Shown: positions 14,901-20,913 of the stretch, piece after piece
Numbering within the stretch: position 1 is the first letter of the stretch
How the letters are laid out: each line of letters opens with the position of its first letter
NCBI GenBank assembly: GCA_002332905.1
Contig: DDAM01000055.1
Coordinates: forward strand, 5,405-26,317
Length of the DNA: 20,913 nucleotides
Source: Firmicutes bacterium UBA2058
Lineage (GTDB): Bacteria; Bacillota; Clostridia; Tissierellales; Sedimentibacteraceae
Reading direction: 5' to 3'
The notes under the pieces: generated by a model
What the model was told of the DNA's origin: nothing
The model's input: the letters and a program-made list of their open reading frames with translations, nothing else
Databases searched by the model: none
Position numbers and translations under genes: made by a program

Positions 14901-17900
14901 TTATATATTTTTTTTATATTATTAAAGTCATTAAATGTCCACGACTTGCTTGTTTCTCCAATTTCAAAGCTACCGCTTATATTAGCAAACACCAGTTTTA
15001 CTTCATATTCTATACCAGTTTCACCCCTTACCGTTATTTGCTGTCCATTACTGTTTTTTCTTTCGCTGTTAAGCCACAGGTACCGCTGGTCTAGCTCAAG
15101 CTTCCCATAAGGACCGACTTTCAAACTTACAATATCGTAATCGCGCCCTATACCTCCGAAGCCTCTGATATACAGACTTGGCTGAAGCTCTGTAATATAT
15201 ATCCTGTCTGAATTATCTCCATTCAATATCGTCTTCAGACCTATCAGACCTGCTCCTCCGGCCAAAAACTCTGCTGTTACAGGAACATACCCTATCCATG
15301 TATTGTATGTCTGTTTGTAATGATAGCCTCCTCCTATATGCATGTACGATTTCAATATGAGAATTTTCCATTCACCATCTTCAACATCATAAAATATTTC
15401 ACTGTCAAGATAAGCTCCACCACCATACACTTTTTTGTTGGCTCCATATCCCCCCATGTATGCTTCCATAAAAATCATGCTGTTTTCTATATGATTATTT
15501 TGATTGCTACTGTACTTTGGCATATATGTGTACTTTGATGACGCTTCTTCATCTGTACTATACACTCCAGAAGGCAGATATTTACTTAACTCTCCTACAG
15601 CTATCTTTATAACACCCCTAAACACAAGAGGATTATCTGTTGGTGTTATCTCAAGTCTGACGGATTGGGATTCAGTTGAATATCCTCTTAAATATTCAAG
15701 GCTTTTCTTTATATAAGCGTTCTTTCCGTCAAGTCCGATTTGAGAAGGCCCTTTAATCGCATCCATAATCTCTTGGTTAATTTCCTTAAGCTCCCCAGTT
15801 TGCAATGTACTCAGCCCATCAATGCCACTGAGTTGACTTACCTTGTAGTTTGTTGGAAGATTTATCATTTGAAGCCCATTTGCAGTTTTTACTGAAATTT
15901 GCATGTCGAGATTTTTTTCTTCTCCAAGTTCCATATTTGAAACAAATTGTTGCAAATCAAAAGTGTTTTTTATTATAACCGTATCTGAAAATTCATAGGA
16001 ATGTGTTTCCGTAAAAGTTGCATACTTCGTACCAATATCTTTTTTATCAGAAAACTTCACTTCATAATTGCCATAGTCTCCACTTAGTGTCATCTCTGTA
16101 TTTAAAAAAGCTGGCTTTGTTTCATCTTCAATTATAATATTCTTAGACATATTCTGCTCTTTTCCATCTATTACGAGTTCCTGTGAAATTATACAGACTC
16201 CGTTTTCAATTCTTGAACCATAAGTGCTTTTTAAATGCGCCGAATCACCTACGGGAAAATCGTATAATCCTGATAACCGAATTGATTCACTATCTAGCTT
16301 CATAAAAGTAGGATAATAGGATCCACCAGGAATATTAATTTCAAATACATATTCTATTTTATCATCACTGGTGATGGGCTCTGTCTCATTTTCATTTATA
16401 AATTCTGACGGATTTAATTTCAAGCTGTATAAATAATCGCGAGCGTTTATAAGTTGCACATCTTTGCTGTTTTTTCCGTTAATTGTGGCTCCCGGACAAT
16501 ATACACCATTTCTGTACACTCCGCCTTTAACTAATATATCTCCGTTGTATATCGTTGTCTCTTTCTTTTGACCTGTAACATAAACATTGAAAACAACTTC
16601 ACTACTTGAGGTTTTAAACATAATATTGTTTTGCGGATACAGGTTAAAATAATTTACCTCTTCCTGCTTGGCTTTCAGAACATCACTTTTCAGTATGAAT
16701 TTGTCATATATACCACTGTGCTCCGGTATAAACTGTACATCACCTTTAATACCGCTTTTTTCAAAAATAGCTAGACGACCTTTGCTATCGGTATATATTG
16801 TTTTATTAGTTCCTTCACCATTTATATACATGACCTCACTTCTTTGTGCAGGATAAATCTGAAAAATGAACAATTTATCTCTAAGCCCTTCAATTGTAAC
16901 ATCAAGTCTTTCCTCAATCCCAGTCAGGTCATGCCTTGCCGTTACATGGGATTTTCCGACAGATATTCCTTCCAGCAAAAGCTTGCTATCAGGAAAAACT
17001 GAAGTATAATTTTTAATGTCTCCATATATCCCTCCGTCCTTATAACTGAGCTTTATTATGTCATCATCTCCCACTGACCATGTAATTTTATCATATATCC
17101 TACTCCACTTATATTGTTCGTTATTCATGCTTATATCATCTTTTAGCTCAATGATTCTGCCAAAATTCAATATCTCTTCACTAGTCATTTTAGACAACTG
17201 TTCTTCAAGGCTCATGGTGTGGCTTTCTGTAGTCTTACCGTTAATCATTATTTTAAATGCTCTCGAATTATACACAAATAGGACATATGAATCATAGGAA
17301 TAAGCTTCATCAAATTCATTTTTTGCTTTTAATGATACTGTATAAACATCAAATAAGCGTTCTATATCTACATCATTAATATCCACGCTAAACTCTTTGC
17401 CTGAATCCTCTATATGATCCGTATAAAATACCGGAACCGTCTCATTGTTTCTAGTCACGGAAAGATATGCTTCCGTTTGTAAATTTTTATTCTCCACATC
17501 AAATATAACACTAAATTTTTGCTGCTCATCCGTAATATACAAATTTTCAGCCCTGCTTAATACTGCTTTTGCAGGAAGACTTTTTACACATATATTTGCC
17601 GATGAAGAAAATAGCATATCTGTTTTAAGGTCCCTAGCGGATACCTCAAGTATATAGCTGTATTTTTCTCTTGTTGATGTGTTTACAAGATACTTTTTAT
17701 CTACAATGAAGTTAAAAGCAGGCTCTTGAACAGTCGAATCTGCTGCCTGCCTTATTACAAGAGCACCCTTTCTTAGTTCATCTCCTTCATAATATGCTTC
17801 ATATAAGTCATAATAAAATTTAGTAATTGTTCCGCTTCCTTTAAAATCAACATTATTTGCAGTTATATTTGTGGAATAATATACCCTCGCATCATTTCCT

Positions 17901-20131
17901 TTTACTATCTCAATATTTTTTGCCCATTCATTAATATTTAAAAATGATGTACCTTCGTTGATTACCACAAGAATAACACTTGAAATACTAAATTGTCTAC
18001 CACTCTGCCCTCCATTGAGAGCAGTCAAGGTAAAGCTTACATTTCCAGCTCGTCCAGTTAAGGAAATTGCACCTGAGGTGGTAATTGAAGCCACTGTATT
18101 ATCACTGCTTGTCCATATAAAATCTTCTGGTCCTTGCCACGTTGCGCTGTTTTTTATATTATAGCCAAGTGAAATCGACTTTTCACTGTTGGCAGATATC
18201 CTATTCTCCTCAGGCCAGCCATTGTATATAATTTCAACATCTTCTACATCATCAATATATACTATGTGAGGCACTGTGTATTTTTTTGACAATGAATACA
18301 ACAAGCTAAATTCACCTGTAGCATTTTCGTCAAAATATAATTCTGCTACATAACTAATATCTTTGTCTGACATGTTTGATGGCGCATCAAATTCTCCCTT
18401 AAGCTCAGTAATTATAAATCCGTCATTTGAATAAAGTGGCACGTCAACAGCAAAACCGTCCTTTCCTATAACCCTTGCTTTCACTACATTTATCAATCCA
18501 TTTGTCTCCCTGTGTTCTGACAGATACAGACTGATATCCTGATTTTCCTTCACAGAAATTTTTATCTCAGCTTTTGCGTTTATACTATATCCTTGATTTA
18601 GTTCTACTACGGTGTCAGCGCAGTATGAAAACAATTCTCCAATACTGTGTGACTTTAGCAATGCATGTTCTATATTATATGATGGTATCCCTGTGTCTGA
18701 CTGTTCTTTCCCTGACACATCAATTGCGCCTTTTATTGCCTCTACTGTTATGACACCATTATATTCATCGTTAACCTCATACAAAAAACTTACGGTTTCC
18801 GACACAGTACCCTTTCTTTCCACAGGATACAAAGTAGTACCATTGACGCATATACTTATATTATCAGTTAATACAGGCTCATTATAGGTAACCTTCAACG
18901 GTATGTATTCCCCCAAACCAAATTCTCCAGGTTGTGCCTCAGCATTTGTAGGATAAGGATTTACCCTATCATTAAAATTCATCTGACTTCCAATATATTC
19001 ATCATATTGATTGCGGAAAACAGTGTATATATCTACATCTTCAGAAATACCTGAATAATCAAGACTTATACCTATTGATGTTGTGATTCCGTTTCCTTCC
19101 GCAGCTCTACCCATACCCAAATCTGAAATCGGCACATCATTTAAATCAAAAGCAATTTTATTTTCTCCGTTTATGGATATGTTTCTTTCCAATACGTCCA
19201 TTGTACCCCATGTATAATTTTTTTGTATTTGAAACAGAACATTCCCCTCAGCTGCATATTCATTTAAAAAGTAGCCCTCTAGTAGATTAAGGTGTGAAAA
19301 AATTCCCGTGTCTATCATCGTTCTTACATCTGCTGTTATGGCAGATGATGTTGCTATGTGAACAATATTCTCAGTATTTATATATTTGCCTAAATCATCT
19401 GGAAAGTATGATACACCTTCTATTAGAGATATATCTGCCAGATATGAATTCTTTGCCCTGTCATAGCACTGCTGAAAGTCAAAATTATTTTCTATCCGTA
19501 CTGGCACTGTCATGGCTTCGCTGTCATTAAAAAACAAGGCATCTCTAATATTAAAACAGCTTATGTATAATACCCTGTCACCTTTCCAAAATTCACCATC
19601 ACTTGAAGGTAAGGGATGTTCCGAATCATAGTTGTTCATAAGTTTTGGAATTGATATATCCAACTGTTTTTCAGTTTCTCCCGCTTCAAAAATTATGGTG
19701 CCATTTTCAGGACAGATATAATGATCGTTTTCAAATGCGCTTCCAGCATATACCTTATAATCAAAAGAAATATCCTCAGTGTTCGGAGCATTCATTATAA
19801 ATTTTACTGTTGCCATCTTGTCGTTTTCATAATCTGCATATATAGGTCCATCTACTTCGTATGATACTCTTGCACTAAAGTCCTTTCCAGAAGGAGATAT
19901 AGATAATTTATCATCTTCCATTAAAGAATAAATACCTATCCCCTTTGTATTAATCTGATTAATCAGAGAATTCAATGACTCTTCAGAATCCAACTTACCT
20001 ACAGATGAAGTAGTATCTTCTTTCTGTATTTCCATGGCTGAATATCCATACAACTGATCTGGACCTATAAAAAAAGATAATACCAGCATAATAGTTATAA
20101 ATTTATAAAACCGCTTTTTAGTGTATTCCAT
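11915..20131 (-). CDS. Giant secreted SLH-domain surface protein
   Basis: 2738 aa. The start is ATG 20131 with GGGAGG 6 bases before; the frame extends 9 codons upstream without a ribosome binding site. A signal peptide (KKRFYK, then a hydrophobic core at 10-22) is probably cut near Ala32. Order of parts: a Calx-beta-like region (about 50-205); many Ig/FN3-like beta-sandwich segments; a Big_2-like unit near 650-735 (WTSSDNTVASITTSGAISL); a glycine/aromatic-rich beta-strand region near 1530-1745; a propeller-like region near 1870-2145; two CARDB-like segments near 2227-2290 and 2454-2524; an acidic linker; and three SLH domains (2559-2738) that should hold the protein to pyruvylated wall polymer. 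No catalytic motif was recognised. It looks less AT-rich than its neighbours. It lies 42 bp after a tetR gene, apparently in the same operon. Confidence 0.9.
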   Translation of the reverse strand: MEYTKKRFYKFITIMLVLSFFIGPDQLYGYSAMEIQKEDTTSSVGKLDSEESLNSLINQINTKGIGIYSLMEDDKLSISPSGKDFSARVSYEVDGPIYADYENDKMATVKFIMNAPNTEDISFDYKVYAGSAFENDHYICPENGTIIFEAGETEKQLDISIPKLMNNYDSEHPLPSSDGEFWKGDRVLYISCFNIRDALFFNDSEAMTVPVRIENNFDFQQCYDRAKNSYLADISLIEGVSYFPDDLGKYINTENIVHIATSSAITADVRTMIDTGIFSHLNLLEGYFLNEYAAEGNVLFQIQKNYTWGTMDVLERNISINGENKIAFDLNDVPISDLGMGRAAEGNGITTSIGISLDYSGISEDVDIYTVFRNQYDEYIGSQMNFNDRVNPYPTNAEAQPGEFGLGEYIPLKVTYNEPVLTDNISICVNGTTLYPVERKGTVSETVSFLYEVNDEYNGVITVEAIKGAIDVSGKEQSDTGIPSYNIEHALLKSHSIGELFSYCADTVVELNQGYSINAKAEIKISVKENQDISLYLSEHRETNGLINVVKARVIGKDGFAVDVPLYSNDGFIITELKGEFDAPSNMSDKDISYVAELYFDENATGEFSLLYSLSKKYTVPHIVYIDDVEDVEIIYNGWPEENRISANSEKSISLGYNIKNSATWQGPEDFIWTSSDNTVASITTSGAISLTGRAGNVSFTLTALNGGQSGRQFSISSVILVVINEGTSFLNINEWAKNIEIVKGNDARVYYSTNITANNVDFKGSGTITKFYYDLYEAYYEGDELRKGALVIRQAADSTVQEPAFNFIVDKKYLVNTSTREKYSYILEVSARDLKTDMLFSSSANICVKSLPAKAVLSRAENLYITDEQQKFSVIFDVENKNLQTEAYLSVTRNNETVPVFYTDHIEDSGKEFSVDINDVDIERLFDVYTVSLKAKNEFDEAYSYDSYVLFVYNSRAFKIMINGKTTESHTMSLEEQLSKMTSEEILNFGRIIELKDDISMNNEQYKWSRIYDKITWSVGDDDIIKLSYKDGGIYGDIKNYTSVFPDSKLLLEGISVGKSHVTARHDLTGIEERLDVTIEGLRDKLFIFQIYPAQRSEVMYINGEGTNKTIYTDSKGRLAIFEKSGIKGDVQFIPEHSGIYDKFILKSDVLKAKQEEVNYFNLYPQNNIMFKTSSSEVVFNVYVTGQKKETTIYNGDILVKGGVYRNGVYCPGATINGKNSKDVQLINARDYLYSLKLNPSEFINENETEPITSDDKIEYVFEINIPGGSYYPTFMKLDSESIRLSGLYDFPVGDSAHLKSTYGSRIENGVCIISQELVIDGKEQNMSKNIIIEDETKPAFLNTEMTLSGDYGNYEVKFSDKKDIGTKYATFTETHSYEFSDTVIIKNTFDLQQFVSNMELGEEKNLDMQISVKTANGLQMINLPTNYKVSQLSGIDGLSTLQTGELKEINQEIMDAIKGPSQIGLDGKNAYIKKSLEYLRGYSTESQSVRLEITPTDNPLVFRGVIKIAVGELSKYLPSGVYSTDEEASSKYTYMPKYSSNQNNHIENSMIFMEAYMGGYGANKKVYGGGAYLDSEIFYDVEDGEWKILILKSYMHIGGGYHYKQTYNTWIGYVPVTAEFLAGGAGLIGLKTILNGDNSDRIYITELQPSLYIRGFGGIGRDYDIVSLKVGPYGKLELDQRYLWLNSERKNSNGQQITVRGETGIEYEVKLVFANISGSFEIGETSKSWTFNDFNNIKKIYNTGFSTGYGGFMNSDADMYLLYEADGNTSISFEDRSYLANDRKWNMMRARALLSGGTNIIQSNSYPYSNPMMTTDSEMMVYISDMGSTDLNDSAICFSLKSGGLFPEGEEIDSSEYADMDAVVDGTAKGAAAAWTRVMVEEEYIAGENATIEDIKKIMSGTEIMASIYDGTGFSTTRLTYNSTPDMSPVIASDGRRAIIAWRSLYAGDIDNPLSFDGRDNIMYRVYDESGWSEEKCLYDGSIDKVRSLNTKMLSDGTSAVTYEVDINDTGNTEIYCAIIDENGDIINNVRLTDNEQRDENPRITSVVFPDKIERFIIGWNTEVANETENISSIRLTAVDGNGNIYTQFENELEALKTADYSNFKFVKGAENLEDLSFVWVQPEFESDEEYKYSLLGRKFIQKGMDSMSISPEIKLLELDEYNAVDFFDACIDGTESINFTLQVMDYGTEEKISKMIYANTAFSNKLYAEGIYYSCKEILPDIELPVVFRLYNSGIEPIESVSINLGGVYHEFGEGSYIMPGDYKDLNVSYTVPSVVENPDYVITAKYQSSVDTILGMLDIDVPDVGIHSIDVVKEAERERMFSILIHNKSFSKLKAGKHEIKLYAYNTADFTGMPIAVETISDTESLDMINDSMLIKHVLLDEEDLQGILNEDGEIPEDGARIFFTTVLEENGVAVEDADVSNDYEYVKIRSLLEKNSGKTAITSMMKVENGHTYVKVDVLNNSMNEITNGNIVVKLKNENGLIIRTKQFQGSDAASGELLTIGGEETHSAIFNFDIEGASYDVSYIDDISEGEDSEPDKDSYKKEENDKIYVNLFKDVKETDWFYEAVKFVVEKGMMRGIGSETFGPNIPLTRGMLITVLHRLESEPSLGKSSFVDVEEGKYYSEAVAWAQQNGIIIGISETEFGPDTIITREQLATILYRYAIYRGYDAEVGEKLYAYKDSGLISGYALSAMQWAVGKDIIKGKEGMLLAPSDNATRAETAAILQRFIEDMLP
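11918..12457 (-). other. Three SLH (S-layer homology) domains
   Basis: The last 180 residues of the giant protein hold three repeats beginning FKDV..TDWFYEAV, FVDVEEGKYYSEAV and YKDSGLISGYALSAM. Each ends with the ligand-binding type motif (LTRG, ITRE, ATRA). The trio is the usual unit for binding secondary cell-wall polymer. Confidence 0.92.
13381..13388 (-). repeat. Eight-G homopolymer inside the SLH gene
   Basis: The coding strand has GGGGGGGG across codons TTG-GGG-GGG-GTT near residue 2248. Adding one G gives a TGA four codons after the GGG pair; losing one G gives a TAA about eleven codons on. Either change removes the SLH anchor. Such a run is unusual in this AT-rich sequence. Confidence 0.85.
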
Positions 20132-20173
20132 CTTTTTCCTCCCTAAATAATTTAACAAAACATAGCCAAGTCA

Positions 20174-20773
20174 TTAAGACTTATACTTAATCTGGTCAAG
20201 TATCATTTTAATAATCTTCATACCATATGGAGAAAGCTGAAATGAACCCCTATTCAGGCACCAGTCATATATAATGCCGCGGATGCAGGTTGTCAGTATT
20301 GATATGATCTCTTCAGCCGACATTGCCTCTATTATTTCACTATTTCTATGAGCATCCTCAATAAGAATCTTTAGCTGCTTATAATATTCTCTTTCAGGTG
20401 CAGTAAGAAAACGATATGTAGTTAAATCCTTAATTTGTGATGAGTATATTACTGACATAAATTCAAGTCCTATTTCATTTTCCATAATAAAAAACACATA
20501 GTTAATTAATGCAAATATTTTTTCAATAGTATTTTCGTACTTTCCTTCTTTCTTGAAAAACGAACTATATGCTTCGTCAACTATTGGAAGCATGCCGTAA
20601 ATCAAATCCTCTTTTGTTTTAAAGTGAGTATAAAAACCTCCTTTGGACGATTTTGCCTCGGCTATGATTTCATCAACCGTTACATTGTTATATCCTTTTT
20701 CCACAAACAACCTTCTTGCACAATCTATAATTCTTTTTTTAGTTTTATTTCCCTGAATAATTTTTTTGTTCAA
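20174..20773 (-). CDS. TetR/AcrR-family transcriptional regulator
   Basis: 199 aa, the usual length for the family. The N-terminal helix-turn-helix (about 12-57) carries the typical ARRLFVEKGYNNVTVDEI and SSKGGFYTHFKTKEDL blocks. The C-terminal ligand and dimer domain (60-199) is variable, and its ligand cannot be inferred. The start is TTG at 20773, set by AGGAGG (20780-20785) with a 6-base spacing; no suitable ATG is near. It is transcribed from a consensus promoter overlapped by a perfect palindrome, so negative autoregulation is likely. The giant SLH gene starts 42 bp downstream on the same strand with no terminator or promoter between, so this regulator probably controls it directly as part of the same transcript. 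Confidence 0.93.
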   Translation of the reverse strand: MNKKIIQGNKTKKRIIDCARRLFVEKGYNNVTVDEIIAEAKSSKGGFYTHFKTKEDLIYGMLPIVDEAYSSFFKKEGKYENTIEKIFALINYVFFIMENEIGLEFMSVIYSSQIKDLTTYRFLTAPEREYYKQLKILIEDAHRNSEIIEAMSAEEIISILTTCIRGIIYDWCLNRGSFQLSPYGMKIIKMILDQIKYKS

Positions 20774-20784
20774 AGTTATCCTCC

Positions 20785-20816
20785 TAATATATACAGACTA
20801 TAGTCTGTATATATTA
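20785..20816. promoter_or_regulatory. Operator palindrome, probable TetR-type binding site
   Basis: Perfect 32-bp palindrome centred between 20800 and 20801; the core is ATACAGACTATAGTCTGTAT. It covers the last four bases of the -10 element and the expected transcript start of the tetR promoter and reaches the edge of the ribosome binding site. This is the classic layout for autorepression by the adjacent regulator. Confidence 0.85.
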
Positions 20817-20841
20817 TAGTATTTTTGTAATTTTATGTCAA
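20813..20841 (-). promoter_or_regulatory. Consensus sigma-A promoter of the tetR-SLH operon
   Basis: On the minus strand TTGACA (20841-20836), exactly 17 bases, then TATAAT (20818-20813): a perfect consensus in both boxes. The strength suggests high transcription when the repressor leaves the overlapping palindrome. Confidence 0.92.
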
Positions 20842-20892
20842 TAATTAAGGTAAAGGATATTCAAAAAAAGTTATCCAATGAATATTTAAGGG

Positions 20893-20913
20893 TGTAGTGA
20901 CCCCCAAAAGTTA
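20893..20913. mobile_element. Possible terminal repeat of an IS3-family element, cut by window end
   Basis: TGTAGTGACCCCCAAAAGTT resembles the left ends of IS3-family (IS150-like) elements, which often start TG and contain a C-run followed by AAAAGTT. Only about 20 bases are visible and no transposase is in the window. Confidence 0.35.

Noticed and set aside
13881..19530. Several 68-96-codon open frames on the plus strand inside the SLH gene
   Set aside because: They lie antisense to a clearly coding 8.2-kb frame, lack convincing ribosome binding sites and show no family features.
20132..20158. A start 9 codons upstream for the giant SLH protein
   Set aside because: The ATG at 20131 has GGGAGG at the right distance and directly begins a signal peptide; the upstream ATG has neither.
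1..20913. CRISPR array, tRNA or rRNA genes
   Set aside because: No regularly spaced direct repeats and no tRNA or rRNA sequence landmarks were seen on either strand.

Overview
The window looks like the chromosome of a low-GC, Gram-positive anaerobe (Bacillota, Clostridia/Tissierellia-like; I cannot name the species). The reasons are the AT-rich sequence, strong AGGAGG ribosome binding sites, a tRNA-Gly T-box leader in front of a single-chain glycyl-tRNA synthetase, lipoprotein and SLH-type surface proteins, and typical A/T-rich intrinsic terminators. I see no rRNA, tRNA, CRISPR array or complete insertion sequence.

Layout. Positions 1-2330 (minus strand): a two-gene unit of a small membrane-anchored protein of unknown family followed 2 bp later by an M1-type zinc metallopeptidase lipoprotein, closed by a 16-bp terminator hairpin. 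Positions 2583-4319 (plus): a consensus promoter, a glycine T-box leader with terminator, and glyQS. Positions 4492-6175 (plus): an NhaC-family sodium/proton antiporter and its terminator. Positions 6187-11562 are an accessory stretch of small, nearly all minus-strand genes: a 43-aa cysteine-rich peptide, two Nudix hydrolases, a small membrane protein, a beta-propeller-like protein and an HD-domain hydrolase. Between them lie broken genes: a pyridoxamine-5'-phosphate-oxidase-like gene, a DUF4431-like gene and a GNAT-acetyltransferase-like gene, each of which appears to keep both ends but to have lost its middle. Positions 11825-20841 (minus): one regulated unit. A consensus promoter overlapped by a perfect 32-bp palindrome drives a TetR/AcrR repressor gene; 42 bp later comes a 2738-aa secreted protein with three C-terminal SLH domains, and the unit ends in a strong terminator. 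The last about 20 bases resemble the terminal repeat of an IS3-family element.

How it fits together. The most interesting unit is the TetR-giant SLH operon. The repressor probably binds its own promoter and so controls a very large cell-wall-anchored protein of unknown function. That protein gene carries an eight-G run about 490 codons before its end; a one-base slip in either direction would stop translation before the SLH anchor, which makes it a candidate phase-variable surface protein. The 6.2-11.6 kb region reads as a zone of gene acquisition and decay. The glycine T-box may also influence the NhaC-family gene, since only a weak hairpin separates the two.
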